From CBDATG01 sp965200145 (GTDB lineage Bacteria; Chloroflexota; Dehalococcoidia; Lucifugimonadales; Lucifugimonadaceae), in the NCBI GenBank assembly GCA_965200145.1, contig CBDATG010000002.1, forward strand, positions 62,001 to 126,000: 64,000 nt of DNA, given 5' to 3'. Below the pieces are notes generated by a model that was not told where the DNA came from, made no database searches, and saw only the letters and a list, made by a program, of their open reading frames with translations. Below, in pieces: positions 7,410 to 16,602 of the stretch; the stretch's first letter is position 1; each line of letters starts with the position of its first letter. Made by a program: the position numbers and the translations under genes.

Positions 7410-10187
7410 ATGACGGTTGCCGAATCCAACGAGGAACGGATTGTTCCGATAGACCCGAAGTCTCTGCCGCGCCGCTTTGATGTTCGGGAACGCGAGGCGC
7501 ACTGGCGCACGGTGTGGGATGACCTCGGCGTGGGTATCCCCAACCGTGACCTGTCTCGCGGACGCAACTACGTTATCGACTCGCCGCCGCCAACGGCTAG
7601 CGGTTCGTTGCACCCGGGACACGTATTCTCGTACACGCACCAAGACCTAATCGCTAGGTATCGGCGTATGACAGGTTGGAATGTCGTTTACCCGATGGGC
7701 TGGGACGACAACGGACTCCCGACCGAACGCAGGGTCCAGAATTACTTCAATGTGCGAACGGACCCCACCTTGCCATTCATCGACGGCTTGGATGTCGATG
7801 CGCGCCGTAAGGAGCTGGGTCTGGATGACGAGGAGCCGCTGGTGATTTCCCGCGCCAACTTCATCGAGTTGTGTCACATCGTCACGCAAGAAGATGAAAT
7901 CGCGTATCAGGATCTGTTTCGTCGTCTCGGCTTCTCAATCGATTGGAGCGAAGAATACGCAACGATAGACGACCGTTGTCGGCGCATATCGCAGCGTTCG
8001 TTTCTTGACCTGCACGCCAAGGGACACGTCTACTCGGCGGAACTGCCAACGATGTGGGATGTGGACTTCCAAACCGCGGTCGCACAGGCCGAGGTTGAAG
8101 ATCGCGCTACAACAGGGGCGTATCACGACATCGAGTTTGGCGTGTACGAGGCGATGACCGGCGAAGATTTGGAGTTGCCGGATTCATTTGTGATTTCAAC
8201 GACTCGCCCGGAGTTGATTCCCGCGTGCGTGGGGGTTACCGCACATCCCGACGACGCGCGTTATCAGGGGCTGTTTGGTAAGCATGCCGTGACACCGGGT
8301 TACTTCGCGAAGGTGCCGATTTTCCCAAGCGACAAAGCCGACCCGGAAAAGGGAACCGGCGTATTGATGATCTGCACCTTCGGAGATGAGGCCGATGTTG
8401 AGTGGTGGCGACGACACGGTCTGGAACTTCGTCCGATTGTTTCGTGGGACGGCACTGCCGCGCCACGAAAATTCGTGGGTCACGGTGAACCAGACGGTTG
8501 GCAGAGCCTCAACCCTAGGCTCGCCAATTCCAACTACCAGCGCGTCGCCGGCAAGCGAATGGAAGACGTTCGTTTCGAGATCGTGGATATGATGCGTGAT
8601 AAGGGAAACTCGGCGCACGCAGTATCCAATAGCAGGATCGGCGCGCGGGTGCCATTGCAATCCGAGCCTCGCACAGTTGAGCACGTCGTGCGCTACTACG
8701 AGAAAGGCAGCTCGCCGATCGAGTACTTGCCATCGCGCCAGTGGTTCGTTCGATTGATGGACAAGAAGGACCTGCTCCAGCGGAAGGGAGCCGAGGTCAA
8801 CTGGCTGCCAGATTTCATGCTGAAGCGTTATGCGAACTGGACTGACGGTTTGGCGCACGACTGGGCGATAAGCCGTCAGCGATACTTCGGCGTGCCAATC
8901 CCGGTCTGGTACCGCCTGGACGCCGAAGGAAAAGTGAAATACGACGACTACATCATCGCAGAGGAGGATCAGCTGCCAGTCGACCCGATGACGGACCTGC
9001 CGCTGGGCTATTCGGAGTCACAGCGTGGCATGCCGGACGGGTTTATCGGCGAGCAGGATGTGTTTGACACATGGTTCACGTCGTCGCTGACACCGCAGAT
9101 CGTCGCAAGATGGGGCGATCCCGACGACCGCATGGAACAGCTGTTCCCGATGGACCTGCGTCCGCAGGCTCATGAGATCATCCGTACATGGGCTTTCTAC
9201 ACCATCGTGAAGGCGGCGTTGCACCACGACGAGATTCCTTGGCGCGATGCCATGATCTCGGGGTTCATCGTAGACCCCGACCGCAAGAAGATGAGCAAGT
9301 CGCGCGGAGTTGCAATAACACCGATGCCGTTGATCGAGAAGTACGGCGCGGACGCAGTGCGATTCTGGTCGGCTAACGGCAGGCTCGGAACAGACATGGC
9401 ATTCGACGAGTCGGTCTTCTCGGTTGGGACGAAGCTAGTCACGAAGCTGTACAACGCGGGCAAGTTCGTGCTGATGCAGTCTGCACAACGAGGTCGGATT
9501 ACACGAGAGCTGGACATGGCATTCGTCGCAGATCTCAGAGACTTGGCTTGGAGGTCTACCGAACTCTTTGAACGCTACGAGTTCGCGAACGCGTTGCAGG
9601 TGACAAATGAGTTCTTCTGGGGATCGTTCGCAGACGACTACATCGAGTTGGTAAAGCGGCGTGCGCGTAGCGAGGATGACGCTGAAGGACGAACATCGGC
9701 GGTCGAGACGCTAAGGCTCGGTCTGAATGTCCTGTTGCGGCTGTTCGCGCCGTTCGTGCCGACGATCACCGAAGAGGTATGGTCATGGACGTTCGCACAA
9801 GAGTCTGGCTACGCATCGATTCATCAAACCCGTTGGCCGATGCCAGTGGACTCGTTGCTCGTAGGCGGTCAGCATCTGCCTGGATTGGGTCCGGACAGGT
9901 ATAACGCATTAGTTAGCGTGCCCGAACCTGCGTCTTCGGACTCTTTCAGTGTTGCAAGTCGCGCGATTGCAGCGGTTCGCAAAGCCAAGGCAGACGCGGG
10001 AATCAGGTTGGGCGCCCCCCTAGAGTCGCTTGAGTTGCGCGGAACTGCTGACGCGCTTACGAAGCTGGCTGGAGTGGAGCAGGATGTCGCCAGCGCAGGC
10101 GGCGCGACCGCACTGGCTAAAGCCGAGGCAGATACCAAAGGATCGGGCGATTACATCGCGGTGGTGAGGGCTAAGCAGGAGGGCTAA
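7410..10187 (+). CDS. valS: Valyl-tRNA synthetase
   Basis: Class I aminoacyl-tRNA synthetase that charges tRNA-Val. The HIGH motif appears as HPGH (residues 68-71 from ATG 7410) within PPPTASGSLHPGH, the KMSKS loop is at about 627-631, and YPMGWDDNGLPTERRVQNYF is the variant seen in actinobacterial-type enzymes. The anticodon-binding helical domain follows. Longer in-frame starts exist (TTG 7338 inside the leader terminator, ATG 7383, ATG 7392), but ATG 7410 is preferred because CGGAG lies 6 nt before it and the first start would fall inside the T-tract. About 925 residues. Expression should depend on tRNA-Val charging through the T-box. Confidence 0.96.
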   Translation: MTVAESNEERIVPIDPKSLPRRFDVREREAHWRTVWDDLGVGIPNRDLSRGRNYVIDSPPPTASGSLHPGHVFSYTHQDLIARYRRMTGWNVVYPMGWDDNGLPTERRVQNYFNVRTDPTLPFIDGLDVDARRKELGLDDEEPLVISRANFIELCHIVTQEDEIAYQDLFRRLGFSIDWSEEYATIDDRCRRISQRSFLDLHAKGHVYSAELPTMWDVDFQTAVAQAEVEDRATTGAYHDIEFGVYEAMTGEDLELPDSFVISTTRPELIPACVGVTAHPDDARYQGLFGKHAVTPGYFAKVPIFPSDKADPEKGTGVLMICTFGDEADVEWWRRHGLELRPIVSWDGTAAPRKFVGHGEPDGWQSLNPRLANSNYQRVAGKRMEDVRFEIVDMMRDKGNSAHAVSNSRIGARVPLQSEPRTVEHVVRYYEKGSSPIEYLPSRQWFVRLMDKKDLLQRKGAEVNWLPDFMLKRYANWTDGLAHDWAISRQRYFGVPIPVWYRLDAEGKVKYDDYIIAEEDQLPVDPMTDLPLGYSESQRGMPDGFIGEQDVFDTWFTSSLTPQIVARWGDPDDRMEQLFPMDLRPQAHEIIRTWAFYTIVKAALHHDEIPWRDAMISGFIVDPDRKKMSKSRGVAITPMPLIEKYGADAVRFWSANGRLGTDMAFDESVFSVGTKLVTKLYNAGKFVLMQSAQRGRITRELDMAFVADLRDLAWRSTELFERYEFANALQVTNEFFWGSFADDYIELVKRRARSEDDAEGRTSAVETLRLGLNVLLRLFAPFVPTITEEVWSWTFAQESGYASIHQTRWPMPVDSLLVGGQHLPGLGPDRYNALVSVPEPASSDSFSVASRAIAAVRKAKADAGIRLGAPLESLELRGTADALTKLAGVEQDVASAGGATALAKAEADTKGSGDYIAVVRAKQEG

Positions 10188-10222
10188 TGGATGGTGCCAT
10201 ATCCCGCCGCCGCGCTGAGGTA

Positions 10223-10936
10223 TCAGCCTAGGTTGCTCTTGTAGGCTTCCCAATCATCCATTGTGAAACTGGGATTGCTGAAAAACTTGTGCGACTGGCC
10301 CTCTTTCTCTCGTACTTCGGCGCACTTCGCCAAAACGTCCTCTGCGATGTTTGGCGGCACGCGCGTGACCCCATCGCCATCGCACACCAAGATGTCGCCC
10401 GGGTAGACGATCATGTCTGCGACCTTAATCGGAATTCCGTGTTCGATTAAGTTGAATGGTCCGTGTCCTGGGACTTTACCAGTTGCCCAGAGCGCGAATC
10501 CAGCGCGCTGAATTCCAGGCAAGTCGCGGGCGTTACCGTCGACAACTGCCCCGACCGCTCCGAGCGCACGCATCATGTAAGCCATGCCATCGCCGATGAT
10601 CGCACCGCGCCGCGCAGGTATGTCAATATCCTGCATCGCCACGACAACAGGCAAGTCGCAACCGGCGATCGAGTCCATGTAGTCAATCCTGTCCATAAGT
10701 CGCTGTTCATCGGCAGGTTCGTGCAGGGGCGTCCAAGTAGAAGTGAGCGCAATGCCGACGACCGGACTGCCGCTACCGTCAGGGTTGGCGAGCATCTCCT
10801 TCAAATCGGGCCCGGTGTAATCGATCTGCGCGTCAATGTACCCATCCAGCAACGCACGAGCATTCTGAACGGTAGCGGAGTCGTACTGGGCGAAAGCGGT
10901 TAGGGTCTTGATGGAAGGTGGTTTGGTGTGTGGCAT
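10223..10936 (-). CDS. RraA-like / HMG aldolase family protein
   Basis: About 237 residues, of the RraA / 4-hydroxy-4-methyl-2-oxoglutarate aldolase fold. The signature VVDGNARDLPGIQRAGFALWATG carries the R-D pair that binds substrate and metal in the aldolases, and GDILVCDGDGVTRVPP is the second conserved strand-loop with the metal-associated aspartate. Members are pyruvate-releasing aldolases/oxaloacetate decarboxylases or, for true RraA, RNase E inhibitors; the aldolase role is more likely outside proteobacteria. ATG 10936 is chosen as the start because the family core follows directly; ATG 10984 would add 16 low-complexity residues. It converges with valS, and its 3' end is 35 nt from the valS stop. 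Confidence 0.82.
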   Translation of the reverse strand: MPHTKPPSIKTLTAFAQYDSATVQNARALLDGYIDAQIDYTGPDLKEMLANPDGSGSPVVGIALTSTWTPLHEPADEQRLMDRIDYMDSIAGCDLPVVVAMQDIDIPARRGAIIGDGMAYMMRALGAVGAVVDGNARDLPGIQRAGFALWATGKVPGHGPFNLIEHGIPIKVADMIVYPGDILVCDGDGVTRVPPNIAEDVLAKCAEVREKEGQSHKFFSNPSFTMDDWEAYKSNLG

Positions 10937-11209
10937 GGTCGTGGTTGGTGTGGTTGTATGCAAAACATCATAACGGCGCGGCATTAAATTCGCCTGTCTC
11001 TCCGACAACGCGGCGCGGTCAGCCTTCCTGCGTAGAGATAGTCGCGTTTTTTCGACACGGCCATCCGGCAACGCGCGCTGGATTTATCAATCAGACCGCC
11101 GAGGCTAATCAGAGCAGAGCGTAGCACTGGAGACACCCGCGCGCTGTTCACCTCACCCCGTGCCTCATAGTTCCTTGACGACGGTTCCGTGCACCGAAGG
11201 ACGAATTCA

Positions 11210-12145
11210 TCAACTATTGATCTCGCTATCGACAATTCGGACGGTGTGATGGAACACCTCGTCGAGGAACGAGAACCACTCCCGTCCGTCAGATATCACG
11301 TCATCTAGCAGGAATGTCTTTACGTTGCCCATCAAATCGAGTCTTCTGCGCATCTCCTTAGTGACGACACCGGCGATCAACATGTTGGTGCATCCGGGAG
11401 GTGTGGCTTCGAAGCTTTTTCTTGCCGCGCCGAGACGCTCCAGCGCGCCGGCCGGATCGCGTCCGCCCTTGATTTCGATCGTCGCCACAGTTGCTCCGTC
11501 CCGAAAGAAAGCGATATCTGGTTCAGCGCCGTAGCGCATGATGATTCCGTGAGGCAAGTTCAATCCTGAAGTCCGCGGATCGCCGGTGCCCGCAAGTCGC
11601 TTGGAGTGAAGCCATCGCAGAACGCGCGATTTGACCTGCATATCTGCATCCCTGCCGATCAGGTTGCGCATCGTACCGTCGAACCCAACTCCCATGCTAG
11701 CAACGATGTTGCGGTAGCCGTTGTGCAGCGTCCATTCAGTGCTTCCCTCAACGATTGAAGAAATGACTGCGTTATACAGCTTGGCAACTTCCGTTGCAAC
11801 ATCGTCAGGCAGGGCTGTCGCGCGACTGCCGTCCTCCCACGATTTGACGTTGTACGCCAAATCTGTTACCCGCTTCTGCGGGAGTAGTGCCATGTTCCGG
11901 TAATATGCAGATGTCTCAGGATGTTCAGCCAGTAACACGGGATGTGCGAATACGAAGCGGGGCGCGATCTGCGAAACTCGCACATGTTGCCACGCATCGG
12001 GACTGATCAGGTAGTCTTTGATTGGTTCAAACGTCAGACGATCATCGAATGCTTCAATGGTCGCGCGCAACCGTTCATCAGTTCGCATTTGGATCCGTTG
12101 TGCGAACCACATTGATCGGTCGATCGTCGATCTGAGATTATTCAT
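11210..12145 (-). CDS. Type II restriction endonuclease (PD-(D/E)XK)
   Basis: A 311-residue protein whose start ATG 12145 overlaps the methyltransferase stop (ATGAATAA), the typical layout of a translationally coupled restriction-modification pair. The nuclease core is visible: EPD at 208-210, followed after a strand turn by TIEIKGG at 223-228, i.e. a P-D-x(13)-E-x-K site. The preceding region contains helices and a possible DNA-binding basic stretch (QVKSRVLRWLHSKR). The recognition site cannot be read from sequence. My impression of similarity to the XcyI/Cfr9I group is unverified. Translation coupling would delay endonuclease production behind the methylase. Confidence 0.75.
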   Translation of the reverse strand: MNNLRSTIDRSMWFAQRIQMRTDERLRATIEAFDDRLTFEPIKDYLISPDAWQHVRVSQIAPRFVFAHPVLLAEHPETSAYYRNMALLPQKRVTDLAYNVKSWEDGSRATALPDDVATEVAKLYNAVISSIVEGSTEWTLHNGYRNIVASMGVGFDGTMRNLIGRDADMQVKSRVLRWLHSKRLAGTGDPRTSGLNLPHGIIMRYGAEPDIAFFRDGATVATIEIKGGRDPAGALERLGAARKSFEATPPGCTNMLIAGVVTKEMRRRLDLMGNVKTFLLDDVISDGREWFSFLDEVFHHTVRIVDSEINS

Positions 12146-13643
12146 GCGGCTTCGTCCAGATGTACACGCACTTTCGAATCTCGTTCCTGCCAAATCGCCC
12201 CATCTGTTGCGAGGAGTTGCCCTTGCCTCTTGGCAATGTGAGGATTCGTTCGCACACTAGGCCAGAATCTTCTGCGAAATCGCTCAGGATCTGATCGACC
12301 GGTACATGCTCGCCATGGTACTGAACGTTGTCGTTGACCATCACGACTGTTCCGCCTGGCTGAACGACTCTAGCGAGTTCGGCAACGACGTACGCCATCT
12401 CAAGGAAGTACCCCTCAAGCAGGCGGATCACGTTTGGATTACTGAGGTCGGACCTGTGTTTGCGTAGCGAATCGAGGACCTCATTAAGCGCGGCGTGGGA
12501 ACCTGACTGGTGTGCAGCACTCCGCCATGTGTTACGGGATCCAAGCACCCGATCCAGCCCTTCGTACTTTGAGTGATTCTCTACGGTTGCAGATATCATC
12601 TGCTGCCGCAATCGCGAAAAGCCTGACTGGTCTAATCCCATCCAAGCGAGTTCTAGCGCGTAGGTGCGGGTGTAGTCGTACCGATTCGCGTAGGGTGGTG
12701 ACGTCACCACTAGGTCGAAGGCAGAGTCGTTGAGTTTTGACAACTGTTCTAAGCAGGATCCTTGCAGGAATTCTGCACTACCGCCAGAGTGTTCGAACTG
12801 CAAGGCTTTCGTGTCGGAAATCATCATTTCGAGTTTCAAATCCAATGCATCCTTCAGATCTAGCACCGGGCCCTTGTCTACTCGTGACTTGAGGTTCCTG
12901 CCAGAGCGATAATCCCACCGAAGGTACTGCCCATCTTTTCTCGTGTATCCGATTTCCTCGAGCACGCTAACGCAGGCGAACTCAAGGAGCGCTCGCAATT
13001 GAGGGGTGTCAACGGACGAGAGAAATTCTCGCGCTTTGGCAATGTCTTCCTCAGTCTTCTCCGGGAATGCGCCTTCGGTGATTCGTACATGCTTAAATCT
13101 GTGCTCGGAGTCGGCACCGACTGGACTAGCGACTCGGTGAAGCAATCCGCCTGCCGCTTGGACAAAGTCGTTCAAGCAAACGTCGTTGGAAGCATAAGAA
13201 ATTGCTCGTGCCGCTAGGATGCCAACTGGCATTAGCTCGATGCCTATTGCAGTCGCGCCGTTCGTAGCACTTGTTAATGCGGTCGTGCCGATTCCGGAAA
13301 ACGGGTCAAGAACGCGCGACGCGTTCGTTTCGTAGATCAAATGCTCAACCAATGACTTGGAGAAAGCCTCTTTGAACTTCATCCAACGGAGACCGGGTTC
13401 CTGTTTATTCCCTTGATACGAAACTAGACGCCGATTCAACGCCCCGCTCCGTAGCGTCCGCGTCTCGTACCTTCGGTGCAACCGATCCCGTTCAATCGCT
13501 ACGGAACCGTTCGGGGAATGGACAGACCGAGACCCAAGACCGCGGCGACCAGATGGATACGGATGTGCCAGTACTGGTGCCGCGGTTGAGAGGATCCGGT
13601 CTTGTGCGTTGAGCGTTCGCGGCATGAGATGGATTGGTATCAT
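12138..13643 (-). CDS. DNA methyltransferase of R-M system (TSPPY type)
   Basis: About 501 residues. SAM-binding motif I is DPFSGIGTT at 113-121 and the catalytic motif IV is TSPPY at 314-318, typical of amino methyltransferases making N4-methylcytosine (S/T-PPY) rather than N6-methyladenine. Motif I precedes IV with ~190 residues between them, room for a target-recognition region. A final RFGRNEIRKCVYIW segment fits motif-III/X-like strands of site-specific methylases. It protects host DNA from the endonuclease encoded immediately downstream. The start is uncertain: ATG 13643 and ATG 13625 are both possible and neither has a Shine-Dalgarno; the conserved part starts near residue 75. Confidence 0.85.
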   Translation of the reverse strand: MIPIHLMPRTLNAQDRILSTAAPVLAHPYPSGRRGLGSRSVHSPNGSVAIERDRLHRRYETRTLRSGALNRRLVSYQGNKQEPGLRWMKFKEAFSKSLVEHLIYETNASRVLDPFSGIGTTALTSATNGATAIGIELMPVGILAARAISYASNDVCLNDFVQAAGGLLHRVASPVGADSEHRFKHVRITEGAFPEKTEEDIAKAREFLSSVDTPQLRALLEFACVSVLEEIGYTRKDGQYLRWDYRSGRNLKSRVDKGPVLDLKDALDLKLEMMISDTKALQFEHSGGSAEFLQGSCLEQLSKLNDSAFDLVVTSPPYANRYDYTRTYALELAWMGLDQSGFSRLRQQMISATVENHSKYEGLDRVLGSRNTWRSAAHQSGSHAALNEVLDSLRKHRSDLSNPNVIRLLEGYFLEMAYVVAELARVVQPGGTVVMVNDNVQYHGEHVPVDQILSDFAEDSGLVCERILTLPRGKGNSSQQMGRFGRNEIRKCVYIWTKPHE

Positions 13644-13806
13644 TGAATTCGGGTCACTGCAGACGAGGTTGATAGGAGTCTATCAATCGCATGGATTCAG
13701 GCAAGCAGAACAGCGGAGTCCCCTCGGGTCAGATCGGTTTTCTCGACACAGTTCTGCGTCTCTTGAATCTGCGCTCGCTCAACTTCCTGCGGCGGTCCGC
13801 CACCAG

Positions 13807-14307
13807 TTACCGCACCCACACCAGGCCACCCTCTGCAGGCATATCTGCTTCGAGCGTGCAAAGGTGGTCCTCGTAAATCGTCAGGTCGTCGCAGCTCATC
13901 CCTAGAGCCTCGTATATCTCGGGTTGTCCGACGAACCGAGCGTGAACTGCCTTTGAGGTTTGGGTTTGCAGTTTGCCACGCCACTCGAAAAACCTGTAAC
14001 CGAAGCGGATGAGCTGGGCGTGCGGTCGTCCGGGCGCGCGGACTTGCTTCCCCGAGTCAGCGATGAACGGTTGAGCCTCGCCCACGGTCAACCCGGTCTG
14101 TTCCTGCACGGCGCGCACCGCAGTTTCTTCCCCAGACTCGCCGGGCTGGATAGCAGTGCTTGGTAGCTTCCACCTGCCATCTTCGCGCGACTTAACCACA
14201 ACGCAAGCCTCGCCTGTGCCGTCGCAGACGATGGCGACCGCATATGGGATGAAGCACATGGCATCGTAGTCCAAGAAATCAGATCGAGTTGATAGAGAGA
14301 CAGACAT
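13807..14307 (-). CDS. Nudix-like protein with degenerate Nudix box
   Basis: A 166-residue protein with Nudix architecture: strands AVAIVCDG and ACVVVKSREDGRWKLP, then a Nudix helix at residues 51-73. Aligned to G-x5-E-x7-R-E-U-x-E-E-x-G-U, the sequence keeps E57, R65, E69 and G72 but has T51 for Gly, A66 for the first Glu of REUXEE and Q70 for its last Glu. Two of the metal-binding glutamates are therefore missing, so ordinary hydrolysis of nucleoside diphosphate derivatives is doubtful; a binding or sensing role or altered chemistry is possible. It lies upstream of the R-M genes on the same strand, ~160 nt from the methylase start. Confidence 0.75.
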   Translation of the reverse strand: MSVSLSTRSDFLDYDAMCFIPYAVAIVCDGTGEACVVVKSREDGRWKLPSTAIQPGESGEETAVRAVQEQTGLTVGEAQPFIADSGKQVRAPGRPHAQLIRFGYRFFEWRGKLQTQTSKAVHARFVGQPEIYEALGMSCDDLTIYEDHLCTLEADMPAEGGLVWVR

Positions 14308-14549
14308 CGTTGAGTCCCAAAGTGTGAATCAGAACGGAACCTGTGATGTTATCGGTAAGCTGCTGTGGTTCCAAGTGCGAGTTTGCCGCTTTGGATTGCG
14401 GAGGGAATTGACACGGATGTGTCATCACCATCCAAAGCGAACTAAGATCAATCCGCGATTCACTTAACCGCCGTGATGATTAAACCCGAGGGAGCGAACC
14501 ATCGCGACAGTTACGAACCGCGACCATGCTCGCCTTGTTACAAGACTCA

Positions 14550-15446
14550 TTACCAACCCGGTCCAGACAACACGCGCCCAGCTACGGCATCGAGTTTGCG
14601 TGTTATGTTCGCGTCCCGATGCTCGACGTCTGTAGCTACGGCGTTCCGTAAGGCGGTGTGCACGCCAGACGCGAATGGTGCTTGCAGCGCGCCTACCGCT
14701 GGTATGACAGCGCGCACTAGCTTGCGTGCCGTGTCCGAGTTGGCGTGCAGAACTTCGATTACGTCGGCTGCTGTCACGTCTGAGTGCGTTTCGTGCCAGC
14801 AGTCGTAATCGGTGACCATAGCCACCGACGCGTATGCGATTTCGGCTTCGCGGGCGAGCTTCGCCTCAGGCATCGCGGTCATACCGATTATGTGACAACC
14901 CCAAGACTTGTAGAGAAACGACTCAGCTCGTGTTGAGAACTGCGGACCGTCTATCACGATATACGTCGCACCCTTGATGATGTCGATGCCCGCGTCATTA
15001 GCTGCGCGCGCTACTGCATCTGATGTTGTGCTACACACCGGGTCTGCCATGCTGACATGAGCGACGAACCCGTTGCCAAAGAAGGTTGATACACGACCTC
15101 GGGTGCGGTCGATGTACTGGTCGACCAGTGTGAAGTCGCCGGGAGTGTAGCGTCCGTCAAGGGAACCAACCGCGCTGAACGAGACGATGCGGTCTACGCC
15201 AGCACGTTTGAATACATCAATGTTCGCCCGATAGTTGATGGTGTGTGGAAGGATGCGATGCCCACGCCCATGTCTGGGGAGGAACGCCACCGCCTGCCCA
15301 TCTAGGTTGCCCATGAGCAGCTGGTCGGAGGGGTCGCCGAACGGGGATTGCACCGTCACCCACTGCGCATCATCGAATCCCTCGATTTGGTATAGCCCTG
15401 ATCCGCCGATTATGCCTACAACTGTCTTGTCGCTTTTCTGTGTCAT
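14550..15446 (-). CDS. mtnP: 5'-methylthioadenosine phosphorylase
   Basis: About 298 residues of the PNP/MTA phosphorylase family. It starts with the phosphate-binding GIIGGSGLY, followed by the phosphate/purine motifs FLPRHGRGH and INYRANIDVFKRAG, then SFSAVGSL, and near residue 170 DGPQFSTRAES, with the substrate motif IIGMTAMPEAKLAREAEI and TDYDCWH (Asp for adenine-type bases). It cleaves MTA, left over from polyamine or other SAM-consuming reactions, to adenine and methylthioribose 1-phosphate. The start at ATG 15446 is favoured over the upstream longer frame because AAAGGCAG sits just before it and the fold begins here. It complements the SAM-cycle genes at 17.6-22.5 kb. Confidence 0.93.
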   Translation of the reverse strand: MTQKSDKTVVGIIGGSGLYQIEGFDDAQWVTVQSPFGDPSDQLLMGNLDGQAVAFLPRHGRGHRILPHTINYRANIDVFKRAGVDRIVSFSAVGSLDGRYTPGDFTLVDQYIDRTRGRVSTFFGNGFVAHVSMADPVCSTTSDAVARAANDAGIDIIKGATYIVIDGPQFSTRAESFLYKSWGCHIIGMTAMPEAKLAREAEIAYASVAMVTDYDCWHETHSDVTAADVIEVLHANSDTARKLVRAVIPAVGALQAPFASGVHTALRNAVATDVEHRDANITRKLDAVAGRVLSGPGW

Positions 15447-15530
15447 GACGCACTGCCTTTGATGGTGTGAAGGTGATTTTAGAATCTCACTCACCGGCAG
15501 TCATGAATGTGGGCATGCGGTTCCCGACGG

Positions 15531-15618
15531 GCCGAGATGGCGGAACGGTAGACGCAGCGGGCTTAAACCCCGTCGCCTGTCAAAAGGCTTGTGGGTTCGA
15601 ATCCCACTCTCGGTACCA
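15531..15618 (+). tRNA. tRNA-Leu (anticodon UAA)
   Basis: Acceptor GCCGAGA/TCTCGGT (one G-U pair), D arm, anticodon stem GCGGG/CCCGT with loop CTTAAAC (anticodon TAA), a long class II variable arm, T arm GTGGG-TTCGAAT-CCCAC, discriminator A and encoded CCA at 15616-15618. It reads UUA (and UUG by wobble) leucine codons. It lies in the gap between mtnP (divergent) and the bicupin gene. Confidence 0.97.
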
Positions 15619-15733
15619 CGATCAATGTTGATGGAACTCTAGCGTCGGTAAGCGGCTTTCGCGCGAGCTGATAGACTGCGTTAAACGGCCGGCGAGATGC
15701 CATGGACGCCATTGAACGGAGGGTTTCGGATTT

Positions 15734-16536
15734 ATGACCACGATGCAAGCGACGGTCCCGCAGGTCAACGCGCGACATGTCAGCCGCTCAGAGATCGTCG
15801 ATTCGTTGCGGCCGGACTCTGTCGAGTTAGGCACTGAGGTCTTGCCAGAGATTGAACGGTCCGGGGGGAGTATGCATCGATTACGAAGTCGCGGGTGCTG
15901 ATCAAGGATGCGAGAAACCGAATGGCGGTGATATCGTCGCCCGGCGGTGCACCCGGTGACCCTCATTTGCACGACGACTTCAATGAATGGTGGGTCGTTT
16001 ACGGCGGAGAGATGTTCTACACCATCGGAGAGTATTCGTCGTTCGTCGCCGGGTTCGGTGACATCGTCGTTGCGCCGTGCGGGTACCGTCATGACCCGCG
16101 CGCTTGGCGCGGCGATATGTGCATGAGGATGGTGATCGGCAAGGACGGCTCAAATCACGACCTAAAGGGCATCCCGCCGGCTAGAACGATCCCGATGGAC
16201 GAAAAGTGGGAACCGCCGAATCGCATCTTCACGCCGTTCGACTACATGACGGCCCGTCATGGCTTGTTTGATAACTGGTCCGAGACCGTCATTCTGGACC
16301 AACGCAACAGGGTTGTAATGCACCATGCGCTGGCCAGCGAGCCTATCGGGTCAGTGACAGGAAATGAGGAGGCCTGGTGGTTGGTACTGCAGGGCGCGGT
16401 CCACTTCGAGATTGGGGACGATCCGCCGTTAATGGCGCAACGTGGCGCGGTTGTGTACGCGGGCGATGGTGAGGAGCGTATGCTGTCGGCGGGACCGGAT
16501 GAATCAGCCATATGTATTGAAGTAGTTGCGCCTTGA
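15734..16536 (+). pseudogene. Bicupin protein gene, frameshifted at a G run
   Basis: Two cupin domains encoded in a gene that is split by one base. The first frame starts at ATG 15734, with GGAGGG at 15718-15723, and reads MTTMQATVPQVNARHVSRSE...IERSG until the six-G run at 15863-15868. The cupin core continues in the -1 frame (EYASITKSRVLIKDARN onward). Adding one G restores a 267-residue protein. Cupin 1 has DPHLHDDFNEWWVV (HxH plus E) and GDIVVAPCGYRHDPR; cupin 2 is WWLVLQGAVHFEIGD...GAVVYAGDGEERM, lacking obvious histidines. Either a recent mutation or a homopolymer sequencing error; the downstream part alone could start at GTG 15895. Function unknown, probably a small-molecule dioxygenase, isomerase or binding protein, together with the adjacent MBL-fold hydrolase. 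Confidence 0.8.
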
Positions 16537-16602
16537 ATGAGGTCCGCGTGCGAAGATCAGGTTCGGACTAAGGAACCGTAGGAGCTAATCGGGGAGACGG
16601 CA

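Noticed and set aside
8196..8858. 220-codon antisense frame within valS
   Set aside because: Shadow of valS: no ribosome site and no recognisable protein motif.
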